Below are positions 17,574 to 26,292 of a stretch of DNA of 64,000 nucleotides, one piece after another. Positions within the stretch are counted from its first letter, which is position 1. Each line of letters begins with the position of its first letter. The stretch spans positions 38,410 to 102,409 of the forward strand of contig NZ_KE332392.1 in assembly GCF_000409775.1 (NCBI RefSeq), given 5' to 3'. The stretch is from Litchfieldella anticariensis FP35 = DSM 16096 (GTDB lineage Bacteria > Pseudomonadota > Gammaproteobacteria > Pseudomonadales > Halomonadaceae). Both the position numbers and the translations under genes were made by a program. Below the pieces are notes generated by a model. The model worked only from the letters and a program-made list of their open reading frames with translations, was not told the DNA's origin and made no database searches.

Positions 17574-18881
17574 ATGAGTGGGCCGCTGCCGGGTGCCGGG
17601 ATCGCCTCGTTATGGCGCGACACAGCAGACACGGAGCTCGACTTGCCGTGCCTGAATGGCGATACCCAGGCTGATGTCGCCATCATCGGAGCGGGCTATA
17701 CCGGACTAGCGGCGGCCCACCGCCTGGCACAACGCGGCGTTTCACCCATCGTGGTGGATGCCAACCCAATCGGCTGGGGGGCCAGTGGACGAAATGGCGG
17801 CGTAGTATCGGCCAAGTTCCGCTTGTCGTTCCCCTCCATCGCGCAGGCCCATGGCATGGCGGTGGCGCGCATCATGCATCGTCTTTGTCATCAGGCAGTG
17901 GACGAGGTGGAGGGGTTGATTGATGACTATGGTCTGTCAGGCGCCCGATTTACCCGCTGTGGCAACCTGCGTTGTGCCCACACCGAGCGGGCGTTTCGCT
18001 GCATCACCGAAGAGGCCGAGTGGATGCGGCGCGAGCTGGGTGACGACTCGCTGCGTTGCCTGTCGGCAGGTGAGGTGGCGGAGGAGACCGGTTCTCATGC
18101 GTTCACCGGCGGCGTATTGAGTAGTGGCGTTGGTACGTTGCATCCACTGGGTTACGTACGTGGGCTGGCCGAAGGCCTGACGCAACGCCATGGCGAGATA
18201 CTCTTCGAACGGTCCCCGGCAACCGGCATTCATCGCGAAAGTGACGGCGTTCGAGTCGTCACCACAAGCGGAGAGATCCGTGCACGACAGGCGATCATGG
18301 CTACCAACGCCTATTCGGATCTCACCTCGGTCAGCGCCATGATCAAGTCGCGCCTGGTGCCGTTCAGGAGTTCGATCATCGCCACCGAGGTACTGCCGAC
18401 GACGTTGCAGGAGCGGTTGCTGGTCAATGCCAGGAGCTATGGAGAGACCCGTCGCATGATGCGTTGGTTTCGCAAGGTGGACGGGCGCTTCGTGTTCGGG
18501 GGACGAGGCGCGTTTGGTAAACGCGACTCGAAATCGGCTTTCGATGCCCTGCAGCGGGCCATGGTATCGATGTTCCCCGACCTGGCCGGTATCGATATCA
18601 CGCATCGCTGGTCAGGCCATGTCGGCATGACGCTGGACGCCTTGCCTCATGTTGGCCGGTTTGACGACCGGCTGTGTTACGCCGCCGGTTACAACGGCGC
18701 CGGCGTGGCAATGTCCACGTTGCTCGGACGCCTGGCAGCGGATTTCGCCATTGGCGAGACGCCGGAAGTAGCGCTGCTGGAGACGAGCCGTCTCAAGGCT
18801 GTTCCGTTCTATCCCTTGCGTGAGGTGGGTATTCGTCTGGTAGCAGGTTGGTACCAGTTCCTTGATGCGGTCGGGCGCTAG
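17574..18881 (+). CDS. FAD-dependent oxidoreductase, DAO family (PuuB-like)
   Basis: A 435-residue flavoprotein with the dinucleotide-binding motif VAIIGAGYTGLAAAHRL (about 35-51) and a GWGASGRNGG second FAD contact. The C-terminal THRWSGHVGMTLDALPHVG and YAAGYNGAGVAMST are typical of the DadA/PuuB branch. Relatives oxidise secondary amines such as gamma-glutamylputrescine or N-methyl amino acids, releasing an aldehyde and amine with peroxide. Here it is flanked by Pot-type transport genes and a semialdehyde dehydrogenase, consistent with amine oxidation to a semialdehyde. The start is one base after the HAD stop codon. Confidence 0.88.
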   Translation: MSGPLPGAGIASLWRDTADTELDLPCLNGDTQADVAIIGAGYTGLAAAHRLAQRGVSPIVVDANPIGWGASGRNGGVVSAKFRLSFPSIAQAHGMAVARIMHRLCHQAVDEVEGLIDDYGLSGARFTRCGNLRCAHTERAFRCITEEAEWMRRELGDDSLRCLSAGEVAEETGSHAFTGGVLSSGVGTLHPLGYVRGLAEGLTQRHGEILFERSPATGIHRESDGVRVVTTSGEIRARQAIMATNAYSDLTSVSAMIKSRLVPFRSSIIATEVLPTTLQERLLVNARSYGETRRMMRWFRKVDGRFVFGGRGAFGKRDSKSAFDALQRAMVSMFPDLAGIDITHRWSGHVGMTLDALPHVGRFDDRLCYAAGYNGAGVAMSTLLGRLAADFAIGETPEVALLETSRLKAVPFYPLREVGIRLVAGWYQFLDAVGR

Positions 18882-18928
18882 GCGCCCCAAGCGCGCATCG
18901 ACATATCAGCAGAAGCGGAGACTACAAG

Positions 18929-19984
18929 ATGAAATATACGCAATGCTTGAATGCTCTGGTGGGGTCGGCTGTTGTACTGGCGGGAGCCTTGGGTACATCC
19001 CATAGCCTGGCAGCGGAGCAGATCACTTTCGTTTCCCAAGGAGGGGCTTATCAGGACGCCCAGACAGAGGCCATTCTCGATCCTGTCGCCGAGGCGTTGG
19101 GTATCACCATCCATCAGGACAGTGCGCCTGACGCCTGGCCAATGATTCGCACCCAGGGCACGACCGGTCAGGCGGTATGGGATGTCGTCGATACGCCGCC
19201 TCTGAACTGCATACGCGGTGGAGATCAAGAACTGATCGAGCCACTCGATTTCAGCCGTATCCCCAATGCCGAGTCGATGCCCGAGGCGTACAAGACTCCT
19301 TACTCCGTTGCCTATGAATTTTACTCCAGCGTATTGGCATACAATCCCGATGCATTCGACGGTAATCCGCCCCAGAGTTGGGAAGATTTCTGGAATGTCG
19401 AGGAGTTTCCCGGCAACCGCGCATTGCGCAATCACCCTCTGGGTACGCTTGAGGCCGCACTTCTGGCGGATGGGGTGGCGCCTGAAGACCTCTACCCGCT
19501 GGACGTCGACCGGGCCTTCGCCAAGCTCGAGGAAATCAAACCGCATATTACTACCTGGTGGACCTCAGGCGGCCAGTCAGCCCAACTGCTTTATGATGGT
19601 GAAGTGGACATGCTGATGATGTGGAACGGCCGGGTCAGCGCCATCATGAATGAGGGAGCGAGTGCCGATTTCACTTACAATGAGGGCATCCTCCAGACCA
19701 CGCACCTTTGCATTATCAAGGATGCCCCCAACCTGGACACGGCGTTCAAATTCGTCAATGCCGCCATCGATCCCCAGTACCAAGCCAACTTGCCTCTCCA
19801 TATCGACTATGGCCCGGGCAATCCCGCCGCTTTCGATACCGGCAAGATCTCCGAAGAACGCTCCCAGGAGCTACCTAGTTTTCCGGAGAATGCCGAGCGT
19901 CAGGTGCTGATGTCCTACGAATGGTGGTCGTCTCCTGAAGGTGAAGAAGCCGAGCGGCGTTGGCTCGAGTTCATGCAGCAATGA
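18929..19984 (+). CDS. Polyamine-type ABC substrate-binding protein (PotD-like)
   Basis: A 351-residue periplasmic receptor with a signal peptide (cleavage after SLAA, about residue 29) and the PotD/AfuA fold: ITFVSQGGAYQDAQTEAILDP, then WDVVDTPP and AYNPDAF. Acidic ligand residues are plentiful, as expected for a cationic amine. Its own Shine-Dalgarno (AGCGGAG) precedes ATG 18929. It sits 47 bp after the oxidase gene. The ligand may be a polyamine or another amino compound; the enzyme set argues for one that yields a C4-type semialdehyde. Confidence 0.86.
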   Translation: MKYTQCLNALVGSAVVLAGALGTSHSLAAEQITFVSQGGAYQDAQTEAILDPVAEALGITIHQDSAPDAWPMIRTQGTTGQAVWDVVDTPPLNCIRGGDQELIEPLDFSRIPNAESMPEAYKTPYSVAYEFYSSVLAYNPDAFDGNPPQSWEDFWNVEEFPGNRALRNHPLGTLEAALLADGVAPEDLYPLDVDRAFAKLEEIKPHITTWWTSGGQSAQLLYDGEVDMLMMWNGRVSAIMNEGASADFTYNEGILQTTHLCIIKDAPNLDTAFKFVNAAIDPQYQANLPLHIDYGPGNPAAFDTGKISEERSQELPSFPENAERQVLMSYEWWSSPEGEEAERRWLEFMQQ

Positions 19985-20060
19985 ACGTGCCGGTGCTGCA
20001 CGCCGTTACGGCGTGCAGCACCTGACGTGTCGTCTCCGATTTTCAGACAGGAGAAGTGTC

Positions 20061-20963
20061 TTGAAAGCCACCGCCGTCAATGATCGTTACGCTCCCATTA
20101 GCAGCATCGATCCCTCATCACGTCATCACCGCCGAGAACATGCACTGATGCTGCTGCTGATGTCACCAGCCGTGCTGGTGGTATTTTTGCTGCTCATCGT
20201 TCCTTTGACCTGGTTGATCGGGCAGTCCTTCTATGCCGAGGGGGTGCTTAGCCTGGAGCATTACCGTCGAATCTTCACTGAGGGGATCTACTGGAATACC
20301 TTCGCGTTGACGTTTCGGATTAGCATCATCGTGACGCTTCTGGCATTGCTGATGGGCTATCCGATCGCTTATGCCGCCTCGATACTTCCGCAACGTTGGG
20401 CAATGCTGGTGTTGGCTCTGGTCATCCTGCCGTTCTGGACCAGTGTACTGGTCAGGGCCTACGCCTGGTTGATCCTTCTGCAACGCTCCGGAGTGATCAA
20501 CAAGACCCTGCTAGGAACCGGCGTCATCGATTCTCCCCTCTCCCTAGTGCATAACGAGCTGGGGACGATCATTGCCACCGTGCATATCCTGCTCCCATTC
20601 ATGGTCTTGCCGCTATACGCCACCATGCAGAAGATCCCGCGCGACCTGTTGCTGGCCGGCGCCAGTCTCGGCGGCAGTCCGTTGCATGTGTTCCTGCGTG
20701 TGTTCCTACCGCTGTCGCTGAGTGGTGTCCTGGCAGGCATGACATTGGTGTTCGTGCTGTGTCTCGGCTTCTACATCACCCCTGAGTTGATGGGAGGCGG
20801 CCGCACGGTCATGGCGTCGATGTTGGTGAGCCGTAATATCCAGCTTTACAGCGATTGGGGAGCGGCCAGTGCGGTTAGCGTGGTGCTGTTGATATGCGTT
20901 CTGGCCATCTTCTACGTGGTCAGCCGCTTGATCTCCCTTGAGAAGATACTGGGGGTGAAATGA
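20061..20963 (+). CDS. ABC permease (PotB-like)
   Basis: A 300-residue inner-membrane protein, about six helices, with the EAA-type loop PRDLLLAGASLGGSPLHVFLRVFLPLSLSG. The likely start is TTG at 20061 with AGGAG 7 nt upstream. The longer frame from 19941 overlaps the receptor gene's 3' end and lacks the family pattern. It overlaps the next permease by 4 bp (ATGA). Confidence 0.86.
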   Translation: MKATAVNDRYAPISSIDPSSRHHRREHALMLLLMSPAVLVVFLLLIVPLTWLIGQSFYAEGVLSLEHYRRIFTEGIYWNTFALTFRISIIVTLLALLMGYPIAYAASILPQRWAMLVLALVILPFWTSVLVRAYAWLILLQRSGVINKTLLGTGVIDSPLSLVHNELGTIIATVHILLPFMVLPLYATMQKIPRDLLLAGASLGGSPLHVFLRVFLPLSLSGVLAGMTLVFVLCLGFYITPELMGGGRTVMASMLVSRNIQLYSDWGAASAVSVVLLICVLAIFYVVSRLISLEKILGVK

Positions 20964-21751
20964 ACAAGTTATCCCTGAGCCGAATTGTCTTTATCGGTTA
21001 CGTTGTCCTGGTGCTGGTCTTCCTGATCCTGCCGGTCTTGGTGGTGATACCGATGTCATTCTCGGACAGCCGATTCCTGTCCTTCCCACCTCCCGGCTAT
21101 TCAGTGCGCTGGTACGACACTTTCTTCAGCAATCTAGGCTGGATGTCGGCGGCCAAGACCAGCCTCACCGTGGCGATTGCAACGACGTTGATTGCTACGC
21201 CAGTGGGCGTGGCGGCGGCCTATGCCATCAATTGTTCAACACACTGGAGCATGCGTTACCTGAAGATCGTGCTGCTGTTGCCATTGATCGTGCCGATCAT
21301 CATCGTCGCTGCGGGAGTATTCTTCATCTACGCCTTCTCAGGAATGTTGCATACCATTTCTGGCTTGGTCATGGCCGATGTGATGCTGGCGCTGCCATAT
21401 GTCGTCACTGCCGTGACAGCGGGTCTGCACGGCTTCGATCAGACGCAGGAGATGGTGGCCAGGAGCTTGGGAATGAACCGCTTCCGCAGCTTCATGGCCG
21501 TGACATTGCCGCAGATCAAACCCAGTGTGATAACCGGTGCCATCTTCGCTTTCATACAGGCACTGGATGAAACCATGGTGGCACTGTTCATTTCCGGCGG
21601 TCAGAACCAGACCCTGACGGTACGCATGTTCACCGCGCTGCGTGACGAGATAGACCCGACCATCGCGGCTATCAGCACGCTGCTGACTGCCACCTCTTTT
21701 GCTCTGGTGATAATGATGGCAATGGCTCGCAAGCAGGCGTCGGCCCGTTGA
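20960..21751 (+). CDS. ABC permease (PotC-like)
   Basis: A 263-residue permease with six hydrophobic stretches and the coupling loop QEMVARSLGMNRFRSFMAVTLPQIKPSV. It completes the PotABCD-type importer, whose genes are unusually split by the HAD and oxidase genes between ATPase and receptor. Translation is probably coupled to the preceding permease through the ATGA overlap. Confidence 0.9.
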   Translation: MNKLSLSRIVFIGYVVLVLVFLILPVLVVIPMSFSDSRFLSFPPPGYSVRWYDTFFSNLGWMSAAKTSLTVAIATTLIATPVGVAAAYAINCSTHWSMRYLKIVLLLPLIVPIIIVAAGVFFIYAFSGMLHTISGLVMADVMLALPYVVTAVTAGLHGFDQTQEMVARSLGMNRFRSFMAVTLPQIKPSVITGAIFAFIQALDETMVALFISGGQNQTLTVRMFTALRDEIDPTIAAISTLLTATSFALVIMMAMARKQASAR

Positions 21752-21858
21752 TCGCCGTTGGGTAGAAGATAGCGTCTGGCGGCAGTTCTATTCCAAGTGG
21801 ACTCGTCGCACGGTAGGTCCTGGCCAGTCACGCGCTGGGTTGATGGGAGAATCTTGTC

Positions 21859-22782
21859 ATGAGTTTCGTCTACAACGCTGACCCTGAGCGTGGTCGGGAG
21901 TGGCAGCGCCTGTTCGCCCTGCGCGCGCCGGATATCGACTTTCGCTTTTGGCCGGATGTCGGTTGCCCCGCAGACGTGCGCTATCTGGGCACGTGGGCGC
22001 CGATAGAGGATTTGGCCCGTTTTCCAAATCTCGAGGTGGTGTTTTCACTCGGTGCGGGTGTCGATCAGTTCGAGTTCGATAGCATCCCCTCTCGTGTGCC
22101 GCTGGTGCGCATGCAGGAGCCGGGCATCGTCACCACCATGCAAGAGTACGCCATCATGGCGGTACTGGCACTGCATCGCGATCTGGTCCATTACATTGCC
22201 CAGCAGCGAAAGCGTATCTGGGAGCCACGTCGGGTATTGCCGGCGGCACGACGCAGGGTTGGCATTCTGGGTCTGGGGCAACTCGGTGCGGCAGTCGCAG
22301 AGCGCTTGAGTGGTCTGGGTTTTGCCTGCCGGGGCTGGAGTCGTTCCCCACGTGACATTCCCGGCGTGGAGTGCTTTTCGGGCGAAAAGGAGCTACCGGA
22401 CTTCCTTGCCGAAAGCGAGATTCTTGTTTGCTTGCTGCCGCTGACCGGGCTTACCCGCGGCATCCTGAATGCCGCACTGTTTTCCCAACTGCCGCGTGGC
22501 GCTTCGCTGGTCAATGTCGGCCGTGGCCCGCACCTGATCACGCCGGATCTGCTGGACGCCCTGGACTCCGGACAGCTATCGGCAGCGGTGCTGGATGTGT
22601 TCGACCCCGAGCCGCCACCGGAAGAGCATCCCATCTGGTCCCATCCACGAATATTGCTGACACCTCATGTGGCTAGCATGACGCAGCCGGAGAGTGCGAT
22701 CGACATGGTGCTGGACAACATTGCCCGACACCGCGCAGGGCAGGAAATGCTCGGCACCGTAGACCGACAGCGCGGTTACTGA
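21859..22782 (+). CDS. ghrA: Glyoxylate/hydroxypyruvate reductase A-type 2-hydroxyacid dehydrogenase
   Basis: A 307-residue D-isomer-specific 2-hydroxyacid dehydrogenase. The NAD(P) Rossmann motif is GILGLGQLGAAVAERL (about residues 134-149). Substrate residues include the Arg in NVGRGPHL and the C-terminal catalytic His in TPHVASMTQP. Length and pattern match GhrA rather than the longer PGDH forms. It should reduce a 2-oxoacid such as glyoxylate or hydroxypyruvate to the hydroxyacid. GGGAGA precedes the start. It lies 107 bp downstream of the permease and in line with the aldehyde dehydrogenase, so it probably belongs to the same catabolic set. Confidence 0.85.
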   Translation: MSFVYNADPERGREWQRLFALRAPDIDFRFWPDVGCPADVRYLGTWAPIEDLARFPNLEVVFSLGAGVDQFEFDSIPSRVPLVRMQEPGIVTTMQEYAIMAVLALHRDLVHYIAQQRKRIWEPRRVLPAARRRVGILGLGQLGAAVAERLSGLGFACRGWSRSPRDIPGVECFSGEKELPDFLAESEILVCLLPLTGLTRGILNAALFSQLPRGASLVNVGRGPHLITPDLLDALDSGQLSAAVLDVFDPEPPPEEHPIWSHPRILLTPHVASMTQPESAIDMVLDNIARHRAGQEMLGTVDRQRGY

Positions 22783-22863
22783 TTCACCGATAACATATTG
22801 CCACGAATAGCGATCGTTGCGCCGCTCGTCGGCGCCCTTGTGCCACAACGACAGGATAACGAC

Positions 22864-24315
22864 ATGAACCAAGCGACATCCCTTCTTCGTCAACAGTGCT
22901 ATATCGATGGCACTTGGGTCTCGGCCGCCGATGGCCGTACCGTGCCTGTTTACAACCCCTCGACCGGTGAGGCCATCGGCAGCGTACCCAGTCTCTCGGC
23001 ACAGGAGGTGCGTAGCGCCATTCGCGCCGCTGAAGTTGCTGGCGCCTTATGGGCGGCGCTGACCGCCAAGGCGCGTGCCGTGATCCTACGTCGCTGGTTC
23101 GAGCTGTGCATGGAGCAGCAGGAAGCGCTGGCCCAGCTGTTGACCCTGGAGCAGGGCAAGCCGTTGACTGAGGCCCGTGGTGAGATCGCCTACGGCTCGG
23201 CCTTCATCGAATGGTTCGCCGAGGAAGCCAAGCGGGTCTACGGCGACATCATCCCCAGCACCGGCGAAGGCCGCCGCATCATGGTTCTCAAGCAGCCAGT
23301 AGGCGTGGTGGCGGCGATCACGCCGTGGAACTTCCCCAATGCCATGATCACCCGTAAGGCTGCTGCCGCCCTGGCGGCGGGCTGCAGCATCGTGATCAAG
23401 CCGGCCAGCGCCACGCCGTTCTCGGCTCTGGCGTTGGCCGAATTGGCCGAGCAGGCGGGCGTCCCCAAGGGGGTGTTGAATATCGTTACTGGGCAGGCCT
23501 CCGTGGTCGGCAACGAACTGGCCGATAACTCGACGGTGCGCAAGCTCTCCTTCACCGGTTCCACTGAGGTCGGCAAACTGCTCATGGAGCGCTGCGCCAA
23601 GACCGTGAAGAAGGTTTCCATGGAATTGGGCGGCAACGCGCCCTTCATCATCTTCGACGATGCCGACCTGGATGCCGCCGTGGCAGGGGTAATGGCCTCC
23701 AAGTTCCGCAACACCGGTCAGACCTGCGTGTGCGCCAACCGGGTGTTCGTGCAGAACGGCATCTACGATGCCTTCGCCGACAAGCTCAAGGCCGCCGTCG
23801 AGGCGCTGGCGGTGGGTGACGGCTTCGAGGAAGGTATCACGCTTGGGCCGCTGATCGACGAGCGCGCCGTGGCCAAGGTCAAGGAACATATCGGGGATGC
23901 CGTGGCGGGTGGTGCCCATCTACTGACGGGAGGCACGGCTCATCCGCGTGGTGGCAACTTCCTGCAACCGGCAATTCTCACCGACGTCCCCCGCGACGCC
24001 CTGCTGATGCGCGAAGAAACCTTCGGTCCGGTGGCACCACTGATCCGCTTCGACAGTGAAGAAGAGGCCATTGCCCTGGCCAACGATACGCCCTTTGGCC
24101 TGGCCAGCTACTTTTATACCCGCGACCTGGCGCGCTCCTGGCGTGTCTCGGAAGCTCTCGAATTCGGCATCGTCGGCTTGAACGAGGGCATCATCTCCAG
24201 CGAGGTGGCACCCTTCGGCGGCATCAAGGAGTCGGGCATCGGTCGCGAAGGCTCGAAGTACGGTATCGACGACTACATCGAGATCAAGTACCTGTGTGTA
24301 GGTGGTATTCGCTGA
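22864..24315 (+). CDS. gabD: NAD(P)-dependent succinate-semialdehyde-type dehydrogenase
   Basis: A 483-residue aldehyde dehydrogenase of the GabD group. Conserved elements are the Asn of TPWNFPNAM, the general base Glu254 in MELGGNAPF and the catalytic Cys288 in NTGQTCVCANR. The end KESGIGREGSKYGIDDYIEIKY is typical of GabD. It would oxidise succinate semialdehyde or a close homologue to the diacid. In this island it is the obvious second step after the amine oxidase. ATG 22864 follows AGGATAA; the frame extends 22 codons further upstream without support. Confidence 0.9.
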   Translation: MNQATSLLRQQCYIDGTWVSAADGRTVPVYNPSTGEAIGSVPSLSAQEVRSAIRAAEVAGALWAALTAKARAVILRRWFELCMEQQEALAQLLTLEQGKPLTEARGEIAYGSAFIEWFAEEAKRVYGDIIPSTGEGRRIMVLKQPVGVVAAITPWNFPNAMITRKAAAALAAGCSIVIKPASATPFSALALAELAEQAGVPKGVLNIVTGQASVVGNELADNSTVRKLSFTGSTEVGKLLMERCAKTVKKVSMELGGNAPFIIFDDADLDAAVAGVMASKFRNTGQTCVCANRVFVQNGIYDAFADKLKAAVEALAVGDGFEEGITLGPLIDERAVAKVKEHIGDAVAGGAHLLTGGTAHPRGGNFLQPAILTDVPRDALLMREETFGPVAPLIRFDSEEEAIALANDTPFGLASYFYTRDLARSWRVSEALEFGIVGLNEGIISSEVAPFGGIKESGIGREGSKYGIDDYIEIKYLCVGGIR

Positions 24316-24343
24316 TGTATCTCATCGGACAAGGATAATCGTC

Positions 24344-24525
24344 ATGCATAACGCAGAACTCAAGCTACATTATGTCGTCAGTGGCGACGACGATAGTTGG
24401 TCGATAAGGCCTAGCTCGACAAGGTGATGCATGTCTGCCGCTTTCGTGCCGACGAGGATTTCGAGATGATCGTCCAGATACATGTCGAGGACGAGGGAAT
24501 CAAGGTGCCACGAGGTGACGCATGA
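24344..24525 (+). pseudogene. Small (about 60-codon) ORF apparently split by a 1-base deletion
   Basis: ATG 24344, with AAGGATAA just upstream, opens 27 codons (MHNAELKLHYVVSGDDDSWS and on to a TGA at 24425). The next frame then encodes LDKVMHVCRFRADEDFEMIV and ends at a TGA that overlaps the next gene's ATG (ATGA). Adding one base before the TAG at 24412 would fuse the two into one acidic protein of about 60 residues. The peptide quality and the spacing between two operon genes suggest a real small gene, either broken or mis-sequenced. I do not recognise the family. The second half could also be translated alone from ATG 24427. Confidence 0.55.
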
Positions 24526-25409
24526 ACAACAAACGTATCGGGTTTATCGGAACGGGACTGATGGGCGAGCCCATGGCGCTCAACCTGCTGGCAGCCGGCT
24601 ATGAACTGCAAGCCTGGAACCGCTCCCCGGAAAAGCTGGACAGGATCGTGGCGGCCGGGGGCATGGCATGCGATACGCCCACCGCAGCTGCTACCGGCGT
24701 GGATTTCCTGATCTGCATGCTGAGCGATGGCCCGACCTGCGACGCGGTGCTGTTTGGCAGCGAAGACAAGAGTGCCGTCGACGCCCTGACGCCCGGCGCC
24801 ATACTGATCGTGATGAGTTCGATTCCGGTGGAAACGGCCGTCGAGCAGGCCAGGCAATGTGAAGACCGCGATGTGGGCTACCTGGATGCCCCGGTATCGG
24901 GTGGTCAGAAAGGCGCCATGGATGCCACCCTGGCGATTATGGTGGGTGGTGCCAGTAAGACGTTCGATCAGGCGCAGGACGTGCTCTCTGTCATGGGCCG
25001 CACGGTGCATGTCGGCCCCGCCGGCACTGGCCAGCAAACCAAACTGGCCAACCAGATGATTGTCGCCAGCACCATTGCCACTGTGGCCGAGGCCTTACTG
25101 TTCGCCGAGCGAGGAGGGGCCGACCCGGTGAAGGTGCGAGATGCCCTGGCCAGAGGTTTCGCCGATTCGCCGATACTTCGCCAGCATGGTCAGCGCATGC
25201 TCGAAGAGAATTACGAGCCGGGCGGTGCAGCCAAATATCAACTCAAGGATACCCGTACCGCACTAGAGCGGGCCGAAGCGTTGGGACTGGAACTACCCAT
25301 TGCACGTACGGCCGATGCGCTGTTTGCCGCCATGGTCGAGCATGGCGATGGCGACCTCGACCACAGCGGTTTGATGCGCGAGCTCAGGCGTCTCAATTCA
25401 CAACCGTAG
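24522..25409 (+). CDS. 3-hydroxyisobutyrate dehydrogenase-family oxidoreductase
   Basis: A 295-residue beta-hydroxyacid dehydrogenase. The N-terminal Rossmann motif is GFIGTGLMGEPMALNLLAAGY; the substrate signature is DAPVSGGQKGAMDATL; the catalytic Lys lies in GPAGTGQQTKLANQM. Family members interconvert 3-hydroxyisobutyrate, tartronate semialdehyde or succinate semialdehyde with the corresponding hydroxyacids. With the semialdehyde dehydrogenase upstream it may act as the reductive branch for the same aldehyde. Its start overlaps the end of the small broken ORF (ATGA). It is the last gene of the island. Confidence 0.87.
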   Translation: MNNKRIGFIGTGLMGEPMALNLLAAGYELQAWNRSPEKLDRIVAAGGMACDTPTAAATGVDFLICMLSDGPTCDAVLFGSEDKSAVDALTPGAILIVMSSIPVETAVEQARQCEDRDVGYLDAPVSGGQKGAMDATLAIMVGGASKTFDQAQDVLSVMGRTVHVGPAGTGQQTKLANQMIVASTIATVAEALLFAERGGADPVKVRDALARGFADSPILRQHGQRMLEENYEPGGAAKYQLKDTRTALERAEALGLELPIARTADALFAAMVEHGDGDLDHSGLMRELRRLNSQP

Positions 25410-25511
25410 CGGTGCAAGGCCAAGGCCCAGCAACTGATTCTTCATAGAAACACCCCGAAGGTTGGATTGGGTGTCCAACTGATGTTGTGCTGCAAGCGAT
25501 GAGAACAGGGA

Positions 25512-25883
25512 ATGAAGTTACAACACTCTTGGTGGGTGGCAGTGGGCACTATGCTGATATCGGCCTGTAGCGGGGGCGAGAGGATGTCCAACGATTCCGC
25601 AGACTTGCTCTACGGCCGCTGGGCAGCCGAGCCGGCCTGGTGTGAGTCTGATGGTGAGGGCACACCGATTACCCTCTCGAAAGGGCGCTTCGAAGGACGT
25701 GAAAATGTCTGCGAGATGGAAACGTCTCCAGTGGGCGAAAGCGAATGGACGGCCGAACTGCAATGTTCGGGCGAGGGAATGGCCAGCAGCGAACGCCTTC
25801 GCATGCATGTCGAAGATGACGCCATGACGCTGACCTATCTCGACCGCGATGGTGCCGTGGTGTCACTCACGCGTTGCCCTTGA
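25512..25883 (+). CDS. Small secreted lipoprotein, unknown function
   Basis: A 123-residue protein with a short lipoprotein signal ending in the lipobox LISAC (Cys19), so it should be lipid-anchored in the envelope. The mature part has four Cys (WCE, VCE, QCS and the terminal RCP), which could form two disulphides, and an alternating beta-strand pattern resembling lipocalin-like inhibitor domains. I recognise no family. It converges with the DksA-like gene, whose stop is 2 bp away. Confidence 0.7.
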   Translation: MKLQHSWWVAVGTMLISACSGGERMSNDSADLLYGRWAAEPAWCESDGEGTPITLSKGRFEGRENVCEMETSPVGESEWTAELQCSGEGMASSERLRMHVEDDAMTLTYLDRDGAVVSLTRCP

Positions 25884-25884
25884 T

Positions 25885-26151
25885 TCAGCGCAGTTGACTG
25901 TCCTTGCTGCCGCGTCGATTGTAGCCGCTGAACACGGTGCGTTGCTTGTCGCGCTCGCTCTGGCAGCCGATGCACAGGCGTACGCCCTTGATGGCGTCGC
26001 GGCGTGCTTGCGGGATCTCGTCGCCGCACTCCTCGCAGTGACTCAGGCTTTCGCCTTGAGGTAACTCGCTGCGCGCCCGCTGCAGCGCGTCCTCGATGGT
26101 GCTGTCGATCTGCTCCTGCACGGCACCGTCCCTCGACCAACCTCCAGCCAT
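25885..26151 (-). CDS. DksA/TraR-family zinc-finger protein (YbiI-like)
   Basis: An 88-residue protein with a C4 zinc finger (CEECGDEIPQARRDAIKGVR then CIGCQ) preceded by a short acidic coiled coil. This is the layout of the short TraR/YbiI group, about half the length of DksA. Such proteins may bind the RNA polymerase secondary channel. The Asp pair at a coiled-coil tip that defines DksA activity is not obvious. It lies upstream of the BCCT gene's 3' end on the same strand, with no sign of an operon. Confidence 0.83.
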   Translation of the reverse strand: MAGGWSRDGAVQEQIDSTIEDALQRARSELPQGESLSHCEECGDEIPQARRDAIKGVRLCIGCQSERDKQRTVFSGYNRRGSKDSQLR

Positions 26152-26292
26152 GATGTCGTCTCCTTCGGCTCTCGATGAGCCGTCTACCGATCCTGACAGT
26201 CTGGGCTATTCGAACGGTTCGGACCACTCCTCCCGGTCCCGTCTCGCCGGGCCCGGGGGAGCAAGTCGTTTCAATGACGTATTCAGCGTTCT

